Source: Acanthococcus lagerstroemiae
Taxonomy: Eukaryota > Arthropoda > Insecta > Hemiptera > Eriococcidae
Reading direction: 5' to 3'
NCBI GenBank assembly: GCA_031841125.1
Contig: JAJSSI010000010.1
Span: 751,001 to 815,000 of the forward strand
DNA length: 64,000 nt
In this document: piece after piece, positions 34,354 to 44,635 of the stretch
Layout: every line of letters begins with the position of its first letter
Position numbering within the stretch: position 1 is the first letter of the stretch
Program-made: the position numbers and the translations under genes
The notes under the pieces: model-generated
Seen by the model: only the letters and a program-made list of their open reading frames with translations
Told to the model about the DNA's origin: nothing
Databases searched by the model: none

Positions 34354-35179
34354 AAATGAATTATGCATCCAAGGAGAAAAATGATTACACAGTCGTGAAG
34401 AAGTGATTTTTTAACCCATGTGATGTAAAAATAAATTTTTCTTATCAAATAGATTTAAAAAAAAACTAATTTTTGATTGTTTTTGATTTTTTGTCTCAAA
34501 TCTCCATCTTGGGAGAAGATTTTGGAAAACACCGGGGACGATTTTAGACACACGTGAAATAGGCAAATATTCTGAAAAGCAAAACAAAAAGATACACCGA
34601 AAACTATGTTGAGTAAATACTTACTTTTCATTGCAGTCAGTATCTTCATAAATGAAATAGGTAATAATTATTAGATGAAAAAAGAATTAACATCTTCCCC
34701 CCCATTTCTCCTTCCCCTCTCGAGAAGGTTGGGCCCCCTAAATCTCGAGCTAAAAGGTAGCAACCCCATGTTGGAGTTAGATTTCAGTCTGGAACATGGC
34801 GAAGTTTTTTCGGGGAGGGGGGGGGGGAGTAAAAATTATTTATAAAGTCCCAACTGCAACTGACTCAACTTGAAATTCCCAAGTATCAAAATTTTTTGTG
34901 CTGGCTAAAAAAAACCCTCTTGACTTCTTGGATTTTTCCAACTTTTGATCCATCTACTAAAATTTCTCAACTCTGGTGTAGATGCTTGGGGGGGGGGGCT
35001 AGCTGCCCCTGTGCCCTCCTCTTATTTTCATCCCTGGTTTCAATTTCTATCTTCAACCCCCTGAATTAGTTCCCCCTTCAGACTGTAGGTCCACTCTGGG
35101 GCGGTATAAATATAGCGTAAAATATACCACTAGTAGCTTTTGCTAATATTTTTGCTACTCTGATTAACAGAGCCACCGC

Positions 35180-35355
35180 AGCTCTTTTTTTTTTTTTTTT
35201 GTATATATACCTACTATGTAGCAGAGGCTCTTAATAGCGCTACTGTAGCATGTAGTAGTTCAGGCTACCACAGCTTCGTTTTTTTTTTTGCGTATATACG
35301 TACTAGCATAGGCTCTAATAGCGCTACTGTAGCATATAGTAGTTCGGGCTACATC
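35180..35355 (+). repeat. Two-unit tandem repeat with T runs
   Basis: Two ~85-90 base units each hold a T10-T18 run, GTATATA-C-TACTA, AATAGCGCTACTGTAGCAT and TAGTAGTTC. Unit 1 is 35180-35270, unit 2 about 35271-35355. Confidence 0.75.
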
Positions 35356-35727
35356 CTGCTTGTTGTGTATCACATCACCTTGTGTATTTACTTGTAATAA
35401 TTGCATTGTGCTAGTTTGGTAGCATTTGCTATGATCGCGCTATCATGAAAATTATTGGCTGGGATTGTTGAATTTTCCCAACTTCCCAACTCAATTCATA
35501 AGTGTCAAAGTAAGTAAAAAAGATATTGAAAAAACTTTTGAGTTGTTGGATTTTTCCAACTCTGCCTGACACTGAAATGGTAAATGCTCCCAATTGCTGA
35601 GTGAGAAATTCCTACCGGGGAGGGGGGGGGGGGTAAGTTGCCCCCATCCCTATCGGTACGTCCCTGTTTGGTCAAATAAAAGTCAAGAAAAGTCAAGTAT
35701 TTTGATTTTCCAAAATGTGTAGAAATA

Positions 35728-35786
35728 ATTTCAGTGTCGGCCCGCAGATTTTTCCCTTGGGCTCGGTTTGGCTCTTGGCGGCCCTG
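35728..35786. mobile_element. End of a hAT MITE (family of 45517-45698)
   Basis: From AATAATTTCAGTGT to TTGGCTCTTGGCGGCCCTG the sequence matches the right third of the MITE at 45517-45698. The left end is not recognisable here. Confidence 0.6.
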
Positions 35787-35962
35787 ACCACATGAGACAG
35801 ATCGCAGAACGGTAGTGGCTAGTTGCAAACTCCCAGTGAACTATAGAAATATGAGTTATGAGAATGAGGCAGCAGATTAACAGAGTGACAGAACACATGC
35901 TCGCTCTTATCAGTGAACACACAGAAAACATATTTGTGATGAGCTCGCGAATACGATGAGGA

Positions 35963-35965
<3 letters not shown>

Positions 35966-35995
<30 letters not shown>
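35966..35995 (+). repeat. (GT)n microsatellite
   Basis: An uninterrupted TG run of about 14 units. Confidence 0.95.
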
Positions 35996-35997
<2 letters not shown>

Positions 35998-36638
35998 TCA
36001 CGTATTCTGATAAAATACACGCGCACACCCATGATTTCCTTGTAGAACTTATGTATAATGGCATTATAACGTGTATGAATACGTGTGTATCATACACGCA
36101 TACAAATTGCAAGCATTTTAAGAATGTGATAAAATTACTTACAGACGAATGAAGGAAGCAAATTCATCTTGAAAATTTAACAGCGGCGGTGATCACATCG
36201 GAAGCCGCGGGTATTCCTCAGGAATCAATAGATAATGGATTTCGCTTCAATTCCACTCTTACAAATACTGTCGACGAATTGAAATTAACACAAAACCGTA
36301 GCAGTTTTCTTCACGAAACGCACATTTTCAAACATTGTGCAGACGAAACGCAATCAGCATGTAGCCATTATGATGGCCGCCGCGATTTCCGGCAATAGTG
36401 CGTGTTTGTTCAGCTTCTGCATATGCACTCCAATGTAATGAATGTATATCACAATCTGAAATACTCACCAACACTTTTTACGCACCGAAAACTAATTTAA
36501 ACTTCAATTTGAAAACATGTTACAATTAAACTGACTCGAACTACCGAACTTCGAAATTCTACATGGACAATCAAATGCAGGAAATACGTATCTATGATTT
36601 AAAATAACGGCCCGAGACGCCGGCTGTCGGATGACTGT

Positions 36639-36666
36639 CAGACGATTGTCACGTGATAATCGTCTG
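36639..36666. repeat. 28-bp near-perfect palindrome with CACGTG centre
   Basis: The sequence CAGACGATTGTCACGTGATA followed by ATCGTCTG reads the same on both strands except at one symmetric pair. It lies near the right end of the 5.3 kb element. Confidence 0.85.
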
Positions 36667-37650
36667 AACCAATCAGTAAACACTTTCTCGCGATCACCGT
36701 TTTCAAAACTTTCTGTAGTCGGCCGCGCTTAGCCTTGCGAGGGCAGCACTGCATAATTTTGAGGGATATGTGTCAAACTAACAAAAATTACTAGCCTTGC
36801 AGCCTCGCGCTCTGAACTTTCGTCAATCGGGGGGGATGTAAATATTCGACCACAGTAATGGCAACAGAATCTCTATAAGAAATAGAAAATAAAGTACATA
36901 TCTACTCGCTTCAACAATTTTCATGTACAGGAAAAAGTAGTGGTACTTACAAAAGCAGAATCTAAACTTGTACTTTCAGTATTTAGAGCTGCAGCTGGAT
37001 CACTTGTGTGATATTTTTTTATATGATGTATGAACGTTTTCCTTATAACAAAGCCTGCTGAGCAATGATGATAAGACTGAAATCAAACATAATTTTGCCT
37101 GTATTAATATGGAATACAGTACTGTGATAGAAAGAAACTATAAAGTCATCTCCAATTAGTTAACATACGAAATTTTTCACTGCTTTTTTAGCAATTTACT
37201 GATGCTTCTTCTTCATATGTTTATGCTTTCCTGCACGAGAACGAAATGTTTTCTCAGAAGAAAATAAATACCGAAGAACCTTTAACAAGATTAGCGGTGA
37301 ACAATACCGCTTCACTGTTCATTCTACACTCCGTATGTTCACAAGAAATAAATACAAATCAACTTCAACTTACGTCTTGATCCATTTCTGCTAATTAATT
37401 TCCTCTACACTGAGTCGCAACGTCGCAACTCGCGAGAGTGTACAAAATAATCAAGGAACATGAGACTGATCACACAAAATAATGCAGAAGAGGTTACAGA
37501 TGCTGTTGCCAGATAACATATTCAAGGAAATGAAAAGGTGACAACCTATTGTCCGTTAACCGAATGTAAATCTTATCAGTATGCGGTGTCCATCTAGTAG
37601 TATACATATAGTCAAAGTCTAATGTTAACTGCAGAAATAAATAAAATAAA

Positions 37651-37966
37651 ATTACTCTTCGCCAAGCGGAGTACTAGGCTCAGTTACATCCTTCGCTGTG
37701 TCTGTTCTAACACCGTTCTTTCCTATAAGTACGACAGGATTAATATTACGCTGATGTCCTATCAACTCCTCTAATTCTCTGAAACAAAGTTTCTTAATAC
37801 AAATATGAGATATAGAAATATAATATCTTTGGAATGAAACTGAGAGTATAATCCATAATCTCTTTTCACATGGTCGTCTTGTTCTTTATTTTGCGTTGAG
37901 TAACTTGTTCTCTTTCTCTTTGTAGAGATCGAGAAATAGTTTGGTTTTTTCATGTCCATTCGAACC
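37651..37966 (-). CDS. Candidate small exons, unrecognised
   Basis: A minus-strand frame after an ATCACAG acceptor reads MDMKKPNYFSISTKRKRT, and a second, after TTTGTTTCAG, reads ELEELIGHQRNINPVVLIGK and ends GEE-stop at about 37651. Splice-like borders make coding plausible, but no donor links the two blocks cleanly and I recognise no domain. Confidence 0.25.
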
Positions 37967-38090
37967 CCTTCCTTACTGTCTGTGATTGATTTGAGTCATT
38001 CTATTATACACAGAAGTATATATAAAATTTTATGAATCATAAGTTTATAAGTTAGCTATAAGCAATAGTTCGTCACAAGTTTCTTACATT

Positions 38091-38319
38091 TTAAGTCGGA
38101 TCATTATGTGTTTGAATATCATCACTTGTCGTCTTCAGAGTATTATCTTCGGTGTTATTGTCGATGCCTTGCTGCTGTAATTCATAATGATGTGCCTAGT
38201 GTAGTTTGGTATAATTATAAATTGTATATGTTTAGGTCATAAGCTATTCTTACATTTTCCGGGATCGGTATTTCATAACGTACTCCTTCAATCTCAAAAT
38301 TAATTATTTTCGACTGCAT
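38091..38319 (-). CDS. Candidate two-exon small gene, unrecognised
   Basis: Exon 1 (38319-38254) encodes MQSKIINFEIEGVRYEIPIP plus EN before a GTAAGA donor; exon 2 (38195-38091) starts after an ACACTAG acceptor in phase 0, encodes YELQQQGIDNNTEDNTLKTT and ends in TAA. The product would be about 56 residues. It resembles the first exons seen at 46457 and 47223 only in layout (short, minus strand, acidic). No function can be assigned. Confidence 0.35.
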
Positions 38320-39371
38320 ATCTGTTGTATGTACTAACTGGGGCGTCAGCTACCAGGCCATCTACATGCGGGATTAAGAAAAATAAATTTGATATTTTTT
38401 GTCACATATGAGTAAAATTAAGGCGCTTAAATAAGATGAGTATTGGGTTTGAAATAATTGCCCGCTACAGTAGAATGTTTGAACACAGAAGTAGGACGGG
38501 GTGAGCAACAAATACTTAATTCAGGTCACGCGATAGGAGAAAAATTGCTATGATTAATAAAAATAATGAACGATTGAAAAGGAAAATGAATAAAGGTTCA
38601 TGCTGAAAACGTTAAGTTAGAATGTCGAATGGTAGAACTTTTTTTTCTGCTATGCACAGCACACGCTCACATGAAATCAAGCTTCCAGCATGATCTGCTA
38701 GTTTGAAAACGATTCATTTGCTAAATGAGCAACACTCTCTTTGCCTTCGATGGTCGACTACGTTTTTATTTTTGTACAACAGTGTGCACTTCATTCTGAA
38801 AACTTGCCTCATTTTTTGTACTTTTTGACTGCTTAGTCACCTGTCGCTCACATTCTGTTCGAGCGGGCCAAATATTTGTCCCTATTAAATTGCTTACCAT
38901 CACAAACGCATCTGTAAAACTCATCAGTAACAATTGTAACAGTTCCTCGCATTGTGAAAAACTTTCAACGTATGGAACAACGAAGTAAAATTCATATAAT
39001 TGCACATGAAACTTGAAACACTTCGAAAGTCAAAATACTTAAAACCTGTGTCGTTATCATCTGCAGTTTCAACAGCAACTCCACACCAACTCTCAAGGAG
39101 GTGTGAAAAACTGTAACATCGACTTTACACCGTTTCACAGCGAATGCAAACAGAACAGACAGTACTGACGTCATATCAGGTAATGACGTCAGCAAACCTG
39201 CAAAAAGAACGCGCCACCTTACAACTTTCCACAATTGTTGTACAGTTGTCTACAACAAAAAGCAAAAAGAACGAAGTTTTTTGAAGCTCCTTTCTAGGGA
39301 CGTCCATTTATTTTTTATCTAAATTACAAAACACGATACTTTACTAATGTTGTCAACGATTATAGCTACCA

Positions 39372-39642
39372 AGAGTGCGTTCTGAAACATGAGCTCTCAT
39401 CCTATGAGCGTATTGAGCATGGGCGACGGAATGATGTCGAGTGACAGAATTCCTTCGCCACTTTCAGAACGCCTTGGGAGATATTTTGAGTCTTATCACA
39501 TCATCCAAATTGGACGAAGATCGTCGATGCTCCGACGATGGTTTCAAAATGAACAAATATTTTACCCTGACATCAACCAAGTACTTTCAGAATGCATCGG
39601 ATCACTTGAGTGTCGTCCACTCACGGTTTCAGAACGCACTCT
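39372..39642. mobile_element. MITE with AGAGTGCGTTCTGAAAC ends
   Basis: A perfect 17-base inverted repeat, AGAGTGCGTTCTGAAAC at 39372 and its complement ending 39642, bounds 271 bases in which the core word TTCAGAACGC or a close variant recurs near 39461, 39588 and 39632. It lies at the point where the Harbinger Myb domain (VKQVSSMI) stops, so it probably truncated that gene. No target duplication is clear. Confidence 0.65.
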
Positions 39643-39894
39643 AATCATTGAGCTTACTTGTTTAACTGTGAAAAAGTGGTCTTGTTCTTCGAGTTTCTGT
39701 TTTATGTACGGCCATATAGCTTCTTTCCTTCGGAATTTCTTGGCTGGCCCGACACACTTGATACATTCACTATACACTGCTAACAACAATTTTATCTGAC
39801 AATCGTTCCACGTGCTTCGTCCGCCGGCTGGATTATCCTCTTCGTAATCTTCTTCAGTTATGAATGCGTTAAACTCGTCAAAATAATCCGACAT
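39640..39894 (-). pseudogene. Second Harbinger-type Myb/SANT-like exon
   Basis: The frame opens MSDYFDEFNAFITEEDYEED and enters a trihelix domain: STWNDCQIKLLLAVYSECIK, AKKFRRKEAIWPYIKQKLEE and HFFTVKQVSSMI. It aligns by eye with the Myb exon at 12162-12465 (W-x-D-E/Q-I-x-x-L-L ... K-K-F ... K-Q-V). The domain is cut by the MITE at 39372-39642. Upstream, 40080-40220 contains TTCTGTAA and GCGCGCGAACAAAGC words like the Harbinger iterons at 12.8 kb, but no nuclease gene is present. Confidence 0.6.
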
Positions 39895-40319
39895 TCTTTT
39901 GTTTTTTCACGAAAAGCAATTAATAATAAAAAATACAAGGAATTTAGTATAAGAAAGCGCAAACCGGGAAATCACCAGGAACAGGAAATCACGAGACATA
40001 AAACTGATAAAAATATTATCAGCATCTTTCAATTTGGCTTTCACGCGCGGACTACACACACAACATAAAACCTAAAACCTGACTGACTGCCCTTCAGCAC
40101 TGTAAATCCGTTCGAGCGTTCGTACTGCTATTCTGTAATTCTTTAAGCAGCATATTACAGTTACAGCAAACAGAAAACTGCACGCTTACATTTGACTGCG
40201 AGCGCGCGAACAAAGCTATTATGTATAGAAAGACCTGCAATTAATCTGGCCGCAACGCATCGCGTACCACGCATCTGGAATCGCGGACCCTTGGAAAACA
40301 AGGCTTAAAGTGTTATACA

Positions 40320-41516
40320 CTATACATGTCTGTGACCAACCCTTGGAAAATTGACACCATCATATACTTTCTGAAGACTATCATCTATCATTAATTCTTT
40401 TTCAGAAAATTTCTCTTTATACAATTGTTCACTGATAGCAGTAACAGCAGCTCCAGTGTCTAGTTCCATATTCAGTATCTGGTTATCAATCGTTAAATCC
40501 ATAAAAATGGGATCTTCTGTACTTTTATTCTCTACGTTAGATGTTGACGAAATATTAAACAAACTATTCAACATTAAATCATCAGGATCCCCATCTACAT
40601 AATTAACTAAATTTTTCTTAGTCGTTTTTACGTTATCCTTATTTTTAAACTCTGGTTTTACGTTACTCTTACTTTTAAATTCTGACTTTACGTTACCTTC
40701 TCGTTGAATCATTTCTGCCGATTTAGGATCGTTACTACGATTAGCTGGGTTCTTAAAACAAACTTTTGCCAAATGGCCAGTCCGCTTACAAATTTTACAT
40801 TCATATTGTTTATATCGACAATTACGGAATATGTGGTTACTCAGTCCACAACAAGTACATGCATTCTTCTCTCCCTGTCGAATTTGATGCACCGGACGAT
40901 TCTCCAGATTCTTCTCGGATTCAAGACTGACTCTAGTACCTTCCCATGCCTGAATGATTTCTAATGTACGCTTGTAGGTAAGGTCCGGTTCCTGGAACAA
41001 TTTCTTCTTCAACGATACTTCACGAAGACCGTGCGTGATTTGATCGCGTAATGCCTCTTCCAAGGTTTCTTTAAAATCACAGCTCTCCGTGAGCTTCTGT
41101 AATTCATCCACGAATGTACCTATCGTCTCATTTGCGCGCTGTGTTCAAGCTCGAAATTTACTTCTTTCTGCAGTGACTGACGGCTTTGGTTTGACAAAAT
41201 CCCGTACCTTCGCTACTAAGGTTTTCAATTCGGTATCTTTGGGCTTGTTTGGTGTTACCATTGCACGTAAATTACCATAAATCTGAGAGCCGATTAAAGT
41301 TAGAAACGTGGACCTTCGATTCGCATCCTCGATCTTGTTGGTATCGCAATATAATTCAAAGAGTTCGTACCATACGTCAAAATCTTCGTTGCGTGGATCA
41401 AATTCGTTGATTTTACCAATGAGCGCCATTGTACATAGTACAGGTTCTTGTGATGAGTCGGATGGACTATCAGCGTGGTTGTTCACTGTATTCAGGTTCT
41501 GTTGTTCTTCGCCCAT
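40320..41516 (-). pseudogene. Ty3/Gypsy-type gag and protease start, truncated
   Basis: The minus-strand frame begins MGEEQQNLNTVNNHADS, passes through a gag capsid-like region (FDVWYELFELYCDTNKI, DQITHGLREVSLKKKLF), two zinc knuckles (CTCCGLSNHIFRNC and CKICKRTGHLAKVC) and reaches a protease motif (MELDTGAAVTAIS). It stops shortly after, at an unrelated junction near 40330, so the polymerase and 3' LTR are missing. A TGA at 41145-41147 interrupts gag. The knuckle pair plus DTGAAVT is typical of the mdg3/K02A2.6-like Gypsy lineages of insects. Confidence 0.8.
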
Positions 41517-41555
41517 CGAAAAATCTAACGAAATTGATAATCCTCGTCGCCAATT

Positions 41556-41754
41556 TGTTAAATATACAAAACGACTACATCATTCAGTTTCAAATCTTTT
41601 ATTCCTTTTATCAAAAAAAATACTACAACACGTTAATTCTGTAATCCATAAACCTTATCAAAACTATTCTATAACAATGTTGCCAACTTTCAAGACCAAA
41701 TACACTACAGTTAACGTCATCCGCTTTCCTTGTAAAACTTTGGTCATAATTACA
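41556..41754 (-). repeat. 5' LTR of the truncated Gypsy element
   Basis: On the minus strand a 199-base segment starts TGTAATTATG and ends TTTAACA, directly followed by ATTGGCGACGAGGAT, the usual Gypsy primer-binding-site context, and then gag. Its outer edge coincides exactly with the point where an upstream coding exon (RLQYLKG) is broken off. Confidence 0.7.
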
Positions 41755-42318
41755 CCTTTTAAATACTGCAGCCGAGGACTTTTTGTAATAATTTGTACAT
41801 CGGAAATATTAGAGTAACATATACTGTCATCATGAGGATGAAATTCGGCATACGTCTCTACATACCTAAATAAGAAGATAAACAACAAATTTTAAATTAC
41901 ATATGACAGTGATATAAGAGACAGAATAAACTCGTAACTTTTAGACATTACATAAATCATTCCAGACTATTTTGGATTTGTTTTTCAAAATGTTGAACAA
42001 CAGGTTCTGGTACTCTGTTCTCGAATTTCTAACTACTAAATTACACTACTACATTTACCATTTGCGCACTCGCTGAATGTAAAAGCTCGTCGTTACAAAA
42101 ATTAAAATATTACTGGCTTATATGTATTTACCAAGATCGTAATGTCGCCACACGATGTTCAACTTCATCATCTGTTTCGAAGATCTCGCATAAAATCCCA
42201 TGAAGTTCTCGTCCGTATACAGCAATCTTCATCTTAAATATACCAACATGTCCAGGATTCAATCTGATTGATATCAAGTCGTTCGCATTTTTCCGATATT
42301 CTCTCATAACTAAAGAGC
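41755..42318 (-). pseudogene. Unrecognised two-exon gene cut by an LTR
   Basis: Exon A (42318-42132) follows an ATTGTAG acceptor and encodes SLVMREYRKNANDLISIRLN, KIAVYGRELHGILCEIF and DDEVEHRVATLRSW; a GTAAAT donor joins it in frame to exon B (41865-41755) after TTATTTAG, encoding YVETYAEFHPHDDSICYSNI and SPRLQYLKG. The frame stops at the LTR of the Gypsy element. Regular amino-acid composition and matched splice phases support real coding. I do not recognise the protein; it could be host-derived or belong to a transposon. Confidence 0.45.
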
Positions 42319-42622
42319 CTACAATAATTTTTTGGATCAATATTATAGGAGTAACAGGTTTTATAAAGCAAAATGACGTACATTTTACGGATGTATTTTG
42401 CCCATTGTAAGTCGGTATTTACAATCATGAAGTAGATAGCGTAGAATACAAGGCTGACCTCCGTTGTTAATATATAATATATTAAGAACATGACGTGACA
42501 TCTTAACAGCGGCGCACGTATTTAAGAATCTTGCACACATATTTAACAACATTGCACTGGTCTTATTTCCCAGTACATTTTCAACATATTATAATTATGC
42601 ACTAAAATATTACACAACAATG

Positions 42623-42785
42623 CTGCCATCCAAAAAATAATTGACGTATGTTCACTGTTTAATAGTGGCCCATGATAGAATATACGTCAATTTAACACGG
42701 CAGTCTCGATAAGAAAAAATAATTTGACGTGTATGTTCCGTTGTGGTCCATATAGAACATACGTCAATGATTTTTTGGATGGCAG
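42623..42785 (-). mobile_element. Short MITE, copy 1, with four TTGACGTATGTTC words
   Basis: A 163-base element with CTGCCATCCAAAAAATAATT and CTGCCATCCAAAAAATCATT (reversed) ends and four TTGACGTATGTTC-like words in alternating orientation. AATG flanks both sides (42619-42622, 42786-42789), suggesting a 4-bp duplication. It is nearly identical, in reverse orientation, to 48375-48536. Confidence 0.8.
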
Positions 42786-43725
42786 AATGTTTGTCAGTGA
42801 GATTACATGGCAAAATATCTCGGGTAATTACTTACTCTTCTCCGGCTTGCTTCGCAAACTTTGCCCTCACATGTAAGCATTCACTTACAAACGTTGATGG
42901 GTATAATAAAAACGAATAAACTTTATCATTTTATACTACCCGATGAACATTTCACTGCTAAAGTATGAAAAATTTGTCAGTGGTTCGGATAATTTTTAGT
43001 CATATTTTAACCTGATTAGCAGTATTCCTCCATTTGAAAAGTACAGCGAGTTATCCCCATGGACACTTTGCACTGCTAATGTACTGCTTATTTCTGAATA
43101 ACCTCGCCGGGCGTTTATCCGAAATAAAGATATATTTGTCAGTATCATGGATTAATTTAGCAGCATTAATGATAAGATTAGTAGTATTTTTCATAAACTT
43201 AGTGTTCCTCCTGCTAAACATTCTGCATTTTATTCTTATTTTGGATAACTTTAGCAGTACACTGAACAATATTAGTAACATTGGGGATAAAATTGGCAGC
43301 GGTTTTATCTGCTACACTGCTATCATTCAAAAACTTTTCCAGCTCCTTGAATCATACTTAAAAATAATTGGATCTCCATGAAATATTCAAAAAAATTTAT
43401 TTAGTGTCTGAAATAATTTTACAATTTTTATGCTAAAAAGGAATGTAACAAAATATTAAAAAACTGAATTATTATCTATAACTACATAACAGATAAAATG
43501 ATTGAAGCGAAAAGTGAAAACATATGAGTCAAACCCATTCCAATAATCCCCGCAATGTTGTGAGCCCGGGGCCCACAAAAATAAATCCAATATTTTGCAA
43601 TAAATATCAAGGTAACCCACGCAGTACTTCAGAATTGGTGGCGGGGCAGAGGCTTAGCAGGGGCCATTGGTGTCATGTATGGAATCATAATTTTCTGCCC
43701 TTGTGATGTTATAGCAGCCTACCAG
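42786..43725. other. Non-coding stretch
   Basis: AT-rich sequence in which TTAGCAG-type words recur irregularly (43014, 43158, 43251). No gene, RNA or terminal repeat is recognised. Confidence 0.4.
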
Positions 43726-44370
43726 CCTACCCCAGGGAAGGGGTTCATGGTAAGGGGAGAAAGTTCCTGGAAGGAGGAATATGGTCAGGGTGGAGGGTGA
43801 GGAAAGAGGAGAAGGCCATGGTGGGTTAAAGGATTGTGGTGGGTGAGAGATATCTGGGGGGGGGGGACATTCATGTGTGGAATGGTGTGGTTGGAGAAGG
43901 GAATTGTGGTGGGAGGAGGCCGCAGAGGGAGGAAGTAGTAATGGGTGAGGGAGTCCTGATGGTGGAGGGCGGTCATAGTGGGGTAGGAGGGCCGTGGTAA
44001 GGAAGATCTAGTGGAGGAAGAGGGCCATGGTGGGCGAGGAGGATTGCAGCAGGGAGAGATTCCGGGACTCGAAGGATGGCTGTACAGAAGAAAGAGGTCG
44101 TGGTGCAAGAGGCGCCCTATTGCGGAAGGGAGCAGGCTTATACTAGCAGAGGGCACCATGGTGGGAAGAGGATCGTGATTTCTGAAGCGTCATGGTGGTG
44201 TAGGGTGATTGTGACATGAATGTTGGATGAAGAGGGTCGTGGTGAGTATAGAAATAGTGATAGAAGGGGCTTTGGTGGGGTGAGCTGATGGGTAGTTGCC
44301 GTGATGTTAGAGAATCGTATTGGAGACGGAATTGTAGGAAGGAGGGCTGATGAAGGCGACTCCTCTCCTA
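43725..44370 (+). repeat. Purine/G-rich degenerate minisatellite
   Basis: GGA, GTGG and GGGCCATGGTGGG-like words recur over 650 bases, with pyrimidines strongly depleted on the plus strand. The proline/histidine-rich open frames on the minus strand follow from this composition and are not taken as genes. Confidence 0.6.
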
Positions 44371-44635
44371 CGCATCCGCGTGTACGGAAGGTCAATAAGT
44401 ATCTAACTGCCCCCTCCCCCTAGAATTTCTTTTGCCCTCCCGACAAGACCACTCTGGCTACACCCTTGGCATTAGGGTATGTATAACTGATCACCTAAAT
44501 TTTGGTAGGGAACTCACAAGACCTTAAACGAAATTATAATACACATAATCATCTACCTAATGCAGTAGGGGTTTTATAAGGCCCCCTACCGCATTTATCA
44601 CATTACCATATTGTTTACACAATAAATCTTCAGTT

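Larger units (their letters stand above)
31493..36833 (-). mobile_element. ~5.3 kb TIR element carrying a DUF4806-like gene
   Basis: Both ends read CCCGATTGACGAAA when oriented inward (31493 on the plus strand, 36833 on the minus strand), followed by related GAGGCT and GCGAGGCTGCAAGGC words and CpG-rich subterminal sequence. Flanks are the two halves of a zinc-finger exon, which independently marks the insertion. The target duplication is short or absent (G/C-rich boundary, not resolvable). The only coding similarity inside is a DUF4806-like gene on the minus strand; the rest is AT-rich with several nested MITEs, G runs and a tandem repeat. No transposase is seen, so it looks non-autonomous or encodes an enzyme I cannot recognise. 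Confidence 0.7.
30608..37385 (-). pseudogene. C2H2 zinc-finger gene split by a 5.3 kb element
   Basis: Exons in phase 0 throughout: 37385-37374 (MDQD), 37076-36951 (degenerate finger, YHHCSAGFVIRKTFIHHIKK), 36872-~36835 (RFCCHYCGRIFTS), continued at ~31490-31407 (YGRLNHMKKNH), 31316-31227 (CKHCHDKFSFHSGLLWHIKS) and 31156-30608 (FECSYCCTSFKTNQGRMHHM, then a 140-residue helical tail). The third exon is cut exactly inside a finger: CHYCGRIFTS on one side and YGRLNHMKKNH on the other form one C2H2 finger. A TGA at 31413-31415 precedes the GTATGT donor of that exon by two codons. The last exons remain open. I do not recognise the C-terminal domain; whether this was a host gene or transposon-borne is open. 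Confidence 0.65.

Noticed and set aside
35819..36152. Open frames across the (GT)n tract
   Set aside because: They are made by the microsatellite (THTHTH / VCVCVC) and have no gene-like context.
38766..39234. Hydrophobic minus-strand frames that could suggest a chemoreceptor C-terminus
   Set aside because: Two overlapping frames, no diagnostic receptor motif and no supporting exons; hydrophobicity alone is not enough.
43785..44395. Proline/histidine-rich open frames on the minus strand
   Set aside because: They translate a purine-rich degenerate minisatellite; no start context, splice sites or domain.
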